DNA of 64,000 nt, taken from positions 1,232,153-1,296,152 of the forward strand of contig CP034928.1 in assembly GCA_004102645.1 (NCBI GenBank). The letters are read 5' to 3'. Positions 40,939 to 49,123 of this stretch are shown in pieces. Under the pieces are notes generated by a model. It was not told where the DNA came from and did not search any database. It saw only the letters and a program-made list of their open reading frames with translations. Each line of letters starts with the position of its first letter. Position 1 is the first letter of the stretch. This DNA comes from Candidatus Bipolaricaulis sibiricus (GTDB taxonomy: Bacteria > Bipolaricaulota > Bipolaricaulia > Bipolaricaulales > Bipolaricaulaceae). The position numbers and the translations under genes are program-made.

Positions 40939-41625
40939 ATGGCGCTCCTCGAGCTCACGGGCATCACCAAGGACTACCGACTGGGCAAGACCACCGTGCA
41001 GGCCCTGCGTGGGCTCGATCTGACCGTAAACGAGGGCGAGGTCGTGGCCCTGATGGGGCCGTCTGGGTCAGGGAAGTCCACACTGATGCACATCCTGGGC
41101 GCGCTCGACACGCCGACAAGCGGGACCGCCAGGTTCGATGGACAGAGCCTTCAGCAACTCTCCGAGAACCAGCTCGCAACGCTCCGCGGCCGCAAGGTGG
41201 GGTTTGTGTTCCAGACCTTCAACCTCGTCGCCACCCTCTCCGCGCAGAAGAACGTTGAGCTACCGATGGTCTTCCTCGGCGTACCGAAGCGGGAGCGGGC
41301 CCTGCGCGCCAGGGAATTGCTTGGCAAAGTCGGTCTCGCCGACCGCATCCGCCACAAACCCAACGAGCTCTCCGGGGGCGAACGCCAACGGGTGGCCATC
41401 GCCCGAGCGTTGGCCAACAACCCCGAGATCATCCTCGCCGACGAACCTACGGGGAACCTCGACACGGAGACCGGGGCCCCTATCCTGGACCTCCTGAAGC
41501 GCCTCAGCACCGACGAGGGCCGAACCGTGGTCTTGGTGACCCACGACCCGGAGGCAGCGCGGATCGCGAACCGCGTGATCCGCCTCCGGGACGGACGCGT
41601 GGTGGAGGAGATCGTCCATGGTTAG
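40939..41625 (+). CDS. LolD/MacB-type ABC ATPase, module 1
   Basis: 228 residues. Walker A GPSGSGKST near residue 38, signature LSGGERQRVAIARALANNP near 140, Walker B with catalytic Glu ILADEPTGNLD near 165, and HDPEAARIANRVIRLRDGRVVEE at the end. This is the MacB/LolD/FtsE-like group that powers mechanotransmission permeases. It follows the secreted protein gene by 10 bp and overlaps the permease gene by 8 bp. Confidence 0.94.
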   Translation: MALLELTGITKDYRLGKTTVQALRGLDLTVNEGEVVALMGPSGSGKSTLMHILGALDTPTSGTARFDGQSLQQLSENQLATLRGRKVGFVFQTFNLVATLSAQKNVELPMVFLGVPKRERALRARELLGKVGLADRIRHKPNELSGGERQRVAIARALANNPEIILADEPTGNLDTETGAPILDLLKRLSTDEGRTVVLVTHDPEAARIANRVIRLRDGRVVEEIVHG

Positions 41626-42877
41626 GGACTTCTTCGCCCTCGCTGGTTCCAGCATTCTCCACCGCAAGATCCGCAGCTGGCTCACCGTGATCGGGGTGTT
41701 CATCGGAATCACCGCTGTGGTCGCGCTGATCTCAGTGGGGCTGGGGTTGGAGCGCACGATCAACGACGAGGTGGCAAAGGTGTTTGGTGTGGACACGTTC
41801 ATCCTCGCCCCGCGCGGATCGTTCGGGCCTGCCCGTGGCAGCTCCGGTTCCGATCAGTACGCCCTCGACCTCGAGTGGTTGAAGCGGCTGGACGGGGTGA
41901 AGACCGCGGCCGCTGTCCGGCAGCGCACAGCGTTCGTTCAGGGCCAGACCGGGCCGGACGGCCGCCGCGCCCAGGGATTCCTCCCCGTCGTCGGTCTGTC
42001 TCCAGAGCTGGTCACGTCGTTCAGCTCGTTTGTCGGCGCGCTCGAAGTCGAACCCGGGGGGCGGCTGTTCCGTGACGACGACACGTTGGTCGCTCTGCTC
42101 GGACGCGAGGTGGCAACGCGATTGCAGGTGGGCGTCGGGCAGACGATCGTCATCGCCGGAGACGCCGACAAGCCGGAGATCACCGTCACGGTAGTCGGGA
42201 TCCTCGCAGCGCCCGCCAGCGACGCCCCTTCACAGGGCGGGTTCGCCTCGGGCATGCGAACGAGTGGAGACACGATCTACATTCCCTATACCACCATGGA
42301 CCTGTTGTGGGGGCCCGCCACCGACGTACTCGTCACGCTCGTGCGCACGATGCCAGGCCGCGACGTGGACGAGGTCGCAAACCGGGCCCAGGCCGAGCTC
42401 CGAGCCCGCGGCTCGCGCGTCACCGCGATCACCTACAGCGACATCAGCAATGCGATTGGGACGGTGACCTCCACCGTGAGCGCCTTTCTCGCCGGCATCG
42501 CCGGCATCTCCCTCCTTGTGGGCGGAGTTGGGGTGATGAACACGATGTTCACGTCCGTGCTCGAGCGCACGAAGGAGATCGGGATCATGAAGGCAGTTGG
42601 GGCGAAGAACAGCCACATCCTGGCCATCTTCGTGATCGAATCCGGGATGATGGGACTCGTGGGGGGAATCGTGGGGACGCTCTCGGGCCTGGGCCTCAGT
42701 GCGGTCGCGTCGGCGATCATCGGCCGAATGTTCGATGTCCGGATCGCGGTTGTTGCCAGCCCCACGCTTATCGCGGCCACGCTGGCGGGTTCGTTCGCCC
42801 TCGGGGCGGTAGCCGGGCTGTGGCCAGCGCGCCGCGCCGCCAAGCTTCCGGTTGTGGACGCCTTGCGCTACGAGTAG
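41618..42877 (+). CDS. MacB-type ABC permease, module 1
   Basis: 419 residues, four spans: one near residues 15-45 (LTVIGVFIGITAVVALISVG), then a large periplasmic domain (about 50-285), and three C-terminal spans with the FtsX-family motif GVGVMNTMFTSVLERTKEIGIMKAVGAKNSHI near 300 and GLWPARRAAKLPVVDALRYE at the end. The periplasmic part works as a mechanical lever on a substrate or partner and does not form a channel. Expected partner: the secreted protein encoded two genes upstream. The 3' end overlaps the convergent ftsX gene by 10 bp. Confidence 0.93.
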   Translation: MVRDFFALAGSSILHRKIRSWLTVIGVFIGITAVVALISVGLGLERTINDEVAKVFGVDTFILAPRGSFGPARGSSGSDQYALDLEWLKRLDGVKTAAAVRQRTAFVQGQTGPDGRRAQGFLPVVGLSPELVTSFSSFVGALEVEPGGRLFRDDDTLVALLGREVATRLQVGVGQTIVIAGDADKPEITVTVVGILAAPASDAPSQGGFASGMRTSGDTIYIPYTTMDLLWGPATDVLVTLVRTMPGRDVDEVANRAQAELRARGSRVTAITYSDISNAIGTVTSTVSAFLAGIAGISLLVGGVGVMNTMFTSVLERTKEIGIMKAVGAKNSHILAIFVIESGMMGLVGGIVGTLSGLGLSAVASAIIGRMFDVRIAVVASPTLIAATLAGSFALGAVAGLWPARRAAKLPVVDALRYE

Positions 42878-43683
42878 GTCGGAGGGGCAACGGTGGCGAT
42901 GAGGCTCCCCACCAGACCGAGCCCGACCCCGATCGCCATCCCCGCCGCGGTCAGGCCGCCCCATACGTAGGGGAAGCTGGGAACGACGTCGCGCAGGTAC
43001 GGGGTCGACCCGCCCCACATCCAGAGAGCCCAACAGATCGCAACGTACAGCCCACCTGCGACCAGGCCAACAGCAGCGCCCAGCGCCAAGAACGGAGCGC
43101 GCCGTGCCGCCGGGCTCACCCCGCAGCTGTGCAACAGGGCGAGTTCGCGTCCCCACGCCGCCGCCGCACCCGTCACCGCCCGATAGCCAAGCCACAGCGA
43201 GAGCGCCAGCGCTCCCACCAACACCACCAGCGCCACGACGCGGGACGCAGCGGGGACACTGGTGTGACCCGACCGCCGCTCGTGGTACTGCACTCCGACC
43301 ACCTCTGTGAGCGCCCGCAGCCGCGACTCCACCGTCGAACGCGCATCAGGCGCAAGGAGCCGCACCACGAGCGTCCGCTGCGTGATCGCGACGGGATCGT
43401 TCTCCCCGGGAAAGCGGAACGTCACCACGTCCACCCCTTGCCAAGTCCAGACCTCGCTCCCCAATCGGGCAATCGCGGCTTCAGAGGGATCCACTGCCAA
43501 CTGCGCGAGCAGATACGCCTCCGTGGTCGCTCCGGAGATCACGGGCGCAATTGGGATCAGGAACAACGCGGTCCCACTCACAAGAACAGCCACGACGGCC
43601 AGTGCCCACACGATGAGGGCCAGGGGCCGGGCAACCGTTCTCCGCAACACATCGACCGTCAGAAACCCGATCCCATAGCTCAC
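42868..43683 (-). CDS. ftsX: FtsX-like cell-division ABC permease
   Basis: 271 residues, four spans: about 20-45, then an extracytoplasmic domain (about 50-155), and three more at about 165-187, 207-230 and 242-266. Size and layout fit FtsX, not MacB. FtsEX normally activates cell-wall hydrolases in the periplasm during division. It overlaps ftsE by 4 bp. Sequence identity with well-known FtsX is limited, so the name rests on topology and on the ftsE neighbour. Confidence 0.75.
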   Translation of the reverse strand: MSYGIGFLTVDVLRRTVARPLALIVWALAVVAVLVSGTALFLIPIAPVISGATTEAYLLAQLAVDPSEAAIARLGSEVWTWQGVDVVTFRFPGENDPVAITQRTLVVRLLAPDARSTVESRLRALTEVVGVQYHERRSGHTSVPAASRVVALVVLVGALALSLWLGYRAVTGAAAAWGRELALLHSCGVSPAARRAPFLALGAAVGLVAGGLYVAICWALWMWGGSTPYLRDVVPSFPYVWGGLTAAGMAIGVGLGLVGSLIATVAPPTYS

Positions 43684-44369
43684 CCAATCACCCCCGGCCG
43701 CAGCTGAACGGTGTACTGGAGCTGGGGCGTTCGGTCCCGCGGCGGGAACCCGTGGCGCGCCGGAAGCTCCGCATCTCGCGCCGTGGCAAGCACCGCCAGT
43801 CCGGCCTCGTTGACGCCCCGCAGCACCTGCACGAGCTCGTCCTGATCTGCTGACTCAAGGTCCCGAAACGGGTCATCACACAGCAGAACCGCTGGCTCCG
43901 GACAGAGCGCGAGGGCGAGGGTCAGCTTGCGCTGGCCGAGCTTGTCCAGCGACCCCCCTTCGGTCTTCTCCTCTCCCTTCAGCCCCGCCATCTCCACCGC
44001 CCGCGCCACATGCTCCCGCGCCTCCGCTCCACCGATCCCAAGCGCCCGCAGTTTGAACTCGAGGTTGCCCACCACCGACCGCCGGTCGAGCACAACCGAC
44101 TGCTCAGGCATGTACCCGATCCGGCGGCGCAGCTCCCGCGCCCGGACCGGAGACAGCCGCGCCATGTTCCGCCCCAGAACGAGGATCTGTCCCCCCGTGG
44201 GAACCTTCTCCCGCAGGATGAGCTCAAGGAGAAGCGTCTTGCCTGATGACGGAGGGCCGACCACGAACACGAACCCATCCCCGGGCAGGCCCAACGACAG
44301 GTCGTCCAGGACGAGCACACCATCGTCCGTCGCATAGCGCAGCTCTGAAACCTGAATCGCTACCCGCAT
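43680..44369 (-). CDS. ftsE: FtsE-like ABC ATPase with degenerate signature
   Basis: 229 residues. Walker A GPPSSGKT is at residues 38-45 and the FtsE-like VVGNLEFKLRALG segment follows. Unusual: the ABC signature LSGGQ is replaced by LDKLGQRK, and Walker B ends DDPF, with Asp for the catalytic Glu. The C-terminal 40 residues also lack the usual switch histidine region. ATP hydrolysis may be slow or regulated. The start ATG 44369 has AGGGGACG before it and overlaps the prmC end by 10 bp; the frame is open upstream inside prmC. Confidence 0.78.
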   Translation of the reverse strand: MRVAIQVSELRYATDDGVLVLDDLSLGLPGDGFVFVVGPPSSGKTLLLELILREKVPTGGQILVLGRNMARLSPVRARELRRRIGYMPEQSVVLDRRSVVGNLEFKLRALGIGGAEAREHVARAVEMAGLKGEEKTEGGSLDKLGQRKLTLALALCPEPAVLLCDDPFRDLESADQDELVQVLRGVNEAGLAVLATARDAELPARHGFPPRDRTPQLQYTVQLRPGVIG

Positions 44370-45217
44370 CGTCCCCTGAAGAACCTCTCCCTGTTGCTCC
44401 AGTCTCTCTCCACGCTCGTTTCTACCCATCCGGGCACCTGCCCGGCAAATTCGAGCACCGTGGCGCCTTGACCAGCGCCGATCTCGAGCAGCAACGTCCC
44501 TCCCGAGAAGAGATGGGCGGGGGCCGACGCGACGATCTCCCGAATCGCAGCCAGGCCGTCCCACCCACCGTCCAGCGCGCGCAAGGGCTCGTACCGTCCC
44601 ACTTCGGGTTCGAGGGCTCTCAGGTCACCACGCCGGACGTAGGGCGGATTCCCCACAATGACATGAAACGTCTCCGGTACGTTTGCGAACCAGTCCGAGC
44701 GCCGCACCTCGACCCGATCCTGCAGACCGTGGAGCCGCACGTTCCGCCGCGCACACGACAGCGCGCGAGGGCTCACGTCCACTGCGACCACCGATGCATC
44801 CGCCCTCTGGCGGGCGAGAGCGATCGCAAGGGCGCCGGTACCCGTCCCCAAGTCGAGGACACGAGGCTGGGGAGGAAGGGACGAGAGTACGGACCGCGCC
44901 CGGTCGGCGAGTTCCTCCGTCTCGGGCCGGGGGACGAACACCCCAGGCCGGGTGCGCAGATCGAAATCGAGAAAACCGGTCTCCCCTTCCAGCAGCGGAA
45001 CCGGAACCCGCCGCCGTCGCGCCCCCACGAGCACCCAGTACCGCCGCCGGATCGCAGAGGGAACGGGACCCGTCAGGTCCAGGACTCCCCCTGCACTGCC
45101 CGCGGCCAGCGCGAACAGCCGGCGCGACTCCCGAAGCGAAGACGAGATGCCCGCTGCTGCGAGCGCCTCCGCCCCTTGGGTTACCACATCCCTCGCCAGC
45201 TCTGTCTTTGGGGCCAC
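44360..45217 (-). CDS. prmC: Peptide chain release factor glutamine methyltransferase
   Basis: 285 residues. An N-terminal helical domain (about 1-75) is followed by a SAM-binding Rossmann domain: RPETEELADRA near 95, VLDLGTGTGALAIALA near 122, VAVDVSPRALSCARRN near 147 and the diagnostic NPPY in VIVGNPPYVRR near 192. It methylates the GGQ glutamine of RF1 and RF2. The GTG start at 45217 gives the usual length; the longer open frame is antisense to the lipoprotein gene. First gene of the prmC-ftsE-ftsX operon. Confidence 0.93.
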   Translation of the reverse strand: MAPKTELARDVVTQGAEALAAAGISSSLRESRRLFALAAGSAGGVLDLTGPVPSAIRRRYWVLVGARRRRVPVPLLEGETGFLDFDLRTRPGVFVPRPETEELADRARSVLSSLPPQPRVLDLGTGTGALAIALARQRADASVVAVDVSPRALSCARRNVRLHGLQDRVEVRRSDWFANVPETFHVIVGNPPYVRRGDLRALEPEVGRYEPLRALDGGWDGLAAIREIVASAPAHLFSGGTLLLEIGAGQGATVLEFAGQVPGWVETSVERDWSNRERFFRGRCG

Positions 45218-45281
45218 CCTATCCTTCCCTCGTACAATGGGACAACGCAAACGCATTGTAGCGAAAAAGGGGGACGATGTG

Positions 45282-45779
45282 GTGCGCATTACACTCACGG
45301 GGCTCGTTCTGGGAGTCATTGGGCTGACTCTGACCGGCTGTGCGTTCTTCGGAAACGAGGAACAACCTGTGGACTTCTGGCAACCCACCCTGTCGCCGGA
45401 CGGCTCGACCCTGGCCTACATCGCCAAGGGGGCCAAGAGCTACGACCTGTTCACGCTTGACCTGGCGACGGGATCCGAGCGACTCCTGCTCGCCCTGGAG
45501 CGGGACATCGTGTACCCGAGCTGGTCGCCCGACGGAGCGCGCCTGGCCTTTATGTACGTTCAGGACAAGGATAACTGGGACATCTTCACCGTCGACGTGC
45601 AAACGGGAAACGTGTTCCGAGTAACGTCGGATCCCGCCGCCGATGCCAACCCCACCTGGACCGCATCCGGCCAGATCCTGTTCAACTCCAACCGCGGCGG
45701 AAGGTGGGGCGCGTACACGATCAACGCGGACGGAACCGGCCTCCGGAAAGTGTCCTTCGACCGCTCGGGGCAGGACTGA
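45282..45779 (+). CDS. TolB-like beta-propeller lipoprotein (short)
   Basis: 165 residues. The lipoprotein signal MRITLTGLVLGVIGLTLTGC ends in an LTGC lipobox, so Cys20 is likely lipidated. The mature part has three PD40/TolB-type blades: QPTLSPDGSTLAYIAKG, YPSWSPDGARLAFMYV and NPTWTASGQILFNSNRGG. TolB propellers have six, so this is a partial propeller or an oligomeric one. AAGGGGGA precedes the GTG at 45282. It is 7 bp upstream of ispD, so the two are co-transcribed; the link to isoprenoid synthesis is not obvious. Confidence 0.8.
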   Translation: MRITLTGLVLGVIGLTLTGCAFFGNEEQPVDFWQPTLSPDGSTLAYIAKGAKSYDLFTLDLATGSERLLLALERDIVYPSWSPDGARLAFMYVQDKDNWDIFTVDVQTGNVFRVTSDPAADANPTWTASGQILFNSNRGGRWGAYTINADGTGLRKVSFDRSGQD

Positions 45780-45786
45780 GGTTGCC

Positions 45787-46455
45787 GTGAGCGTATCGGG
45801 AATCATCCTCGCTGCCGGAGCGGGCAGCCGGTTCGGCGGAGCGGAGAGCAAGGTGTGGGCCCCTCTCGCCGGGAGACCCCTCGTTGCGCACTGCGTTGCT
45901 GCGTTCGCCGCCTCCCATGCCGTCGACGAGATCATCGTCGTCGTCAGCGCGCGAGACGAACAGCGTCTCCCCGAACTCGCCCCCACTGCGATGCCACTGC
46001 ACCCGGTCCGCGGAGGAGAGCGGCGCGCCGATTCTGCCCAGGCTGGATTGTCTCGGGCCCGCGGTGATTGCGTGCTTGTCCACGATGGTGCCCGCCCGCT
46101 TGTCTCTCCCGATCTCATTCGGCGAGTGGTTGCGGCGGCCCAGCAGCACGGAGCAGCGGTGCCCGCCGTCCACGTCGCGGACACCGTGCGGTATGTGGAG
46201 GCCGGCTTCCTCGCTGCCGCCGTGGATCGGTCGGGTCTCGTCCTTGTCCAGACCCCGCAGGGCTTCAGGCGGGACCTTCTCGCCGCGGGATACGCAGAAG
46301 CAGCGCGTCGCCGACTCGACCTGCCCGACGACGCAGCAGCAGTCCTTCTCCTGGGCCACCCCGTCGCCGTTGTCCCCGGCGACCCGGCGAACATCAAGAT
46401 CACCTGGCCCGGGGACCTCACACTCGCCGCGCGGCTCCTCGCCACGCGCGGCTGA
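45787..46455 (+). CDS. ispD: 2-C-methyl-D-erythritol 4-phosphate cytidylyltransferase
   Basis: 222 residues. The nucleotide-binding IILAAGAGSRFGG is at residues 5-17 and a lysine follows in ESKVWAPLAGRPL; VRGGERRADSAQAGL near 78, VHDGARPLVSPDLI near 100 and TPQGFRRDLL near 157 are family motifs, and VPGDPANIKITWPGDL is the C-terminal signature. It makes CDP-methylerythritol in the MEP pathway. The GTG start at 45787 has GAGG five bases before it; the frame is open upstream within the lipoprotein gene. Confidence 0.95.
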   Translation: MSVSGIILAAGAGSRFGGAESKVWAPLAGRPLVAHCVAAFAASHAVDEIIVVVSARDEQRLPELAPTAMPLHPVRGGERRADSAQAGLSRARGDCVLVHDGARPLVSPDLIRRVVAAAQQHGAAVPAVHVADTVRYVEAGFLAAAVDRSGLVLVQTPQGFRRDLLAAGYAEAARRRLDLPDDAAAVLLLGHPVAVVPGDPANIKITWPGDLTLAARLLATRG

Positions 46456-46470
46456 TCCGACACTCCACTC

Positions 46471-46495
46471 GGGGTCAGGTCTTTCAATCCAACAT
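46471..46495 (+). repeat. GGGGTCAGGTCTTTCAATCC-type repeat remnant
   Basis: This 25-bp stretch resembles a dispersed sequence that I associate with REP-type palindromes and IS200-like (RAYT) transposase genes in many bacterial genomes. Here it stands alone in the ispD-mutS gap with no transposase nearby. Recognition is from memory and needs a search. Confidence 0.4.
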
Positions 46496-46552
46496 ACTCG
46501 CGCATCACGCACCCAGCTAGAGCCAGCCGCGTCTAGCCTGCCGCCGTCCGCT

Positions 46553-46568
46553 GGGCCGAGGGCGGCCC
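46553..46568. terminator. Small GC hairpin between ispD and mutS
   Basis: GGGCCG and CGGCCC pair across a 4-base loop, 5 bp from the mutS stop. Position between convergent genes suggests a bidirectional terminator, but it is short and has no U-run. Confidence 0.35.
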
Positions 46569-46572
46569 CGGC

Positions 46573-49065
46573 CTAGCCCCGCTCGACGAGCGCCCGCAGC
46601 CGGTAGAGGAGATCAAGCGCCTCACGCGGGGTCAGCCGGTCGGGGTCGACGTCCCGCAGCGCACGCACCGCGGGGTGTTCCTCCGAACCGAACAGGGGGA
46701 GCTGCGCGCCCGAGGCCGCCGGCGGCGCGGGCGCGACGCTCTCCACCTCGTCCAGGGCTCGCTGCGCCTCCCGAAGGACCTCCTCGGGCAGCTCGGCCAG
46801 CCGAGCCACGTGGATCCCGTAGCTTCGCTCCCCCACCCCGGGGAGGACTCGGTACAGGAACACCACCTCTCCCTTCCACTCCCGGGCCGCGGCGTGGAGG
46901 TTCACCACCCCCACGGCCGCCTCAGCGAGCCGCGCCAGCTCCCGGTAGTGGGTCGCGAACAGGGTCTTGCACCCCACCCGCTCGGCCAGGTGGCGGGCGA
47001 TCGCCCAGGCAAGGGCCATCCCGTCGTGGGTGCTCGTCCCCCGCCCCAGCTCGTCCAGGATCACGAGCGACCGCGACGTGGCCCCGTTCAGGATCTCCGC
47101 CGCCTCGGTCATCTCGGCCATGAACGTGGACAGCCCGCCCGTCAGGGCGTCGGACGCCCCGACCCGGGTGTAGATCCGGTCGAACACGGGAAGCTCCGCC
47201 TCCGCGGCTGGGACGAACGACCCCATCTGGGCGAGGAGGGCGACAAGCGCCGTCTGGCGGAGGAACACGGACTTCCCGGCCATGTTCGGCCCGGTGACGA
47301 CCGCCAGCCGGACCTCCTCCCCGAGGTCGAGGTCGTTGGGCACGAACTGGGTCACCTCCTCTACCACCGGGTGACGCCCCTCGACGATGCGGATTCGGGC
47401 CCGGTCCGTGAACCGGGGGCGGGTGTACCGGTTGCGCCGCGCCAAGTCAGCGAGCGAGCGCAGAGCATCGAGCTCGGCCAACGCCTCGCCCACCGCGCCA
47501 AGCGCGGCGAGCGTCTCCCCGACCCGACGGCAGAGCCCGGAGAAGAGCTCCCGCTCACGCTTCGCGATCCCGTCCTCGGCCGCGGCAAGGCGGTCGGCGA
47601 GAAGGTCGAGCTCGGCCGAGCTGAACCGCTCCCCGTTCGCCAGGGACTGCCGCCGCCGCCAGTCGGAGGGAACCTTGGCGAGATGCGGCCGGGTGACGTC
47701 GAAGTAGTAGCCGAACACCCGGTTGTACCCGACCTTGAGGCTGGGGATGCCCGTCGTCTGGCGGGCCTCCCCCTCGAGGGCGGCGATCCGGCCCCGCACC
47801 TCGGCCGCCTCCCCGCGGAGGGCGTCGAGGGCCGGGTCGTATCCGTCACGGATGACGGGGCCGAGGTCGAGGGAGGGCGGGGGTGGATCGGCCAGGGCCC
47901 GCTGGACATCCGCAGCAAGCGCGGCCGGTGCGGCGCGGAGGGCGGTCGCCAGGGCCGCCAGCCGCTCCGGGACCGGCTCAGGAAGCGCGCTCACCGCCCC
48001 AGCGAGCTCCGCCGCGGCGTCGAGGGTACGGGCGAGGGCAGCGAGGTCGACCGGGGAGAGGCCGCCCGTCACGGCCCGCGCGCGGAGGCGGGGCAGATCA
48101 GAGCACCGCCCCAGTGCCGGGGCCAGCTCCCCATCGAGACCCGACCGGAGGAGAGCCTCCACCGCGTCGAGTCGAGCCTCGATCGCCGGCCGGGAGGCGA
48201 GCGGGGCGAGCACCCACCGCTTGAGAAGCCGCCGACCCATCGCCGTCTTCGTCCGGTCGAGCACGGAGAACACGGTGGGCCCTCCTTCGCCACGGAGCGG
48301 GGCCAAGAGCTCGAGCGACCGCTGGGTGAATGCGTCCAGGACGAGGGTCTCGCCCTCGAGCCCCCGCACGGGGGGGCGGAGGTGGGAGACGTCGCCCACC
48401 GTCGCCTCGAGGTAGGCGAGCAGCGCCCCCGCCGCCCGGGCGGCGCGCGGGGCATCGGGGAGGGCCTCGGGGAACCGCGCCGCCAGGCGGTCCCGGTCGA
48501 ACTCCGTTGCCGGCCGGTCGGTGATGGTCCCCCCCACCTCGCCAGGAGGTCGCCACCCATCCGGGAACACCCACTCCGCCACCGGCAGCCGCGCCGCCAG
48601 CTCCGGGAAGCGGGAGGAGGGGATCTCCTCCGCCCACAACGCCCCCGACGCCGCCTCGGCCCATGCCACACCGAGGGCGTCCCCATCCGGCCACACTGCG
48701 GCGAGCAGAACGTCCGTTGCCGCGTCGAGGGCCCCGTCCTCGATCACGGTCCCCGGGGTAAGAACGCGAACCACGTCGCGCTTGAGGAGGCGCTTCCCTT
48801 GCCCGGGACGCTCGAGCTGGGGGCCGAGGGCAACCTTGTGCCCCCGGCGGAGCAACCGCTGGACGTAGAGGTCCGCCTTGCGCACGGGAACCCCAGCCAT
48901 CGGGACCCCATCCCGGCTCGTGAGGACGATCTCCAACTCGCGGGCCACGACCTCGGCATCGCTGGCGAACGTCTCGTAGAAGTCGCCGAGCTGGAAGAAC
49001 AGGATCGCGTCCGGGTACCGCGCCTTGAGCGCCTGGTACTGCCGCATGACCGGGGTGAGCTCCAT
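46573..49065 (-). CDS. mutS: DNA mismatch repair protein MutS
   Basis: 830 residues, MutS1 type. The N-terminal mismatch-recognition domain has F29 and E31 in GDFYETF, the Phe-x-Glu that reads mispairs. Connector, lever and clamp domains follow, then the ATPase: Walker A GPNMAGKS near 590, SVFLRQTALVALLAQMGSFVPA, and VILDELGRGTSTHDGMALAWA. A helix-turn-helix and short C-terminus end the protein. No mutL is in the window. The minus-strand TATACT ends 8 bp before the ATG without a ribosome site. A long antisense open frame opposite it is only a GC effect. Confidence 0.97.
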   Translation of the reverse strand: MELTPVMRQYQALKARYPDAILFFQLGDFYETFASDAEVVARELEIVLTSRDGVPMAGVPVRKADLYVQRLLRRGHKVALGPQLERPGQGKRLLKRDVVRVLTPGTVIEDGALDAATDVLLAAVWPDGDALGVAWAEAASGALWAEEIPSSRFPELAARLPVAEWVFPDGWRPPGEVGGTITDRPATEFDRDRLAARFPEALPDAPRAARAAGALLAYLEATVGDVSHLRPPVRGLEGETLVLDAFTQRSLELLAPLRGEGGPTVFSVLDRTKTAMGRRLLKRWVLAPLASRPAIEARLDAVEALLRSGLDGELAPALGRCSDLPRLRARAVTGGLSPVDLAALARTLDAAAELAGAVSALPEPVPERLAALATALRAAPAALAADVQRALADPPPPSLDLGPVIRDGYDPALDALRGEAAEVRGRIAALEGEARQTTGIPSLKVGYNRVFGYYFDVTRPHLAKVPSDWRRRQSLANGERFSSAELDLLADRLAAAEDGIAKRERELFSGLCRRVGETLAALGAVGEALAELDALRSLADLARRNRYTRPRFTDRARIRIVEGRHPVVEEVTQFVPNDLDLGEEVRLAVVTGPNMAGKSVFLRQTALVALLAQMGSFVPAAEAELPVFDRIYTRVGASDALTGGLSTFMAEMTEAAEILNGATSRSLVILDELGRGTSTHDGMALAWAIARHLAERVGCKTLFATHYRELARLAEAAVGVVNLHAAAREWKGEVVFLYRVLPGVGERSYGIHVARLAELPEEVLREAQRALDEVESVAPAPPAASGAQLPLFGSEEHPAVRALRDVDPDRLTPREALDLLYRLRALVERG

Positions 49066-49073
49066 GGGCGGGG

Positions 49074-49079
49074 AGTATA
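49074..49079 (-). promoter_or_regulatory. -10 element of mutS
   Basis: Minus strand TATACT, 8 bp before the mutS ATG. No matching -35 at 17 bp; no Shine-Dalgarno between it and the start, consistent with a leaderless message. Confidence 0.5.
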
Positions 49080-49123
49080 CCCCTCCGACGCACGGGCCCG
49101 GTTCAGGCCCGGCAGACGAGGGC

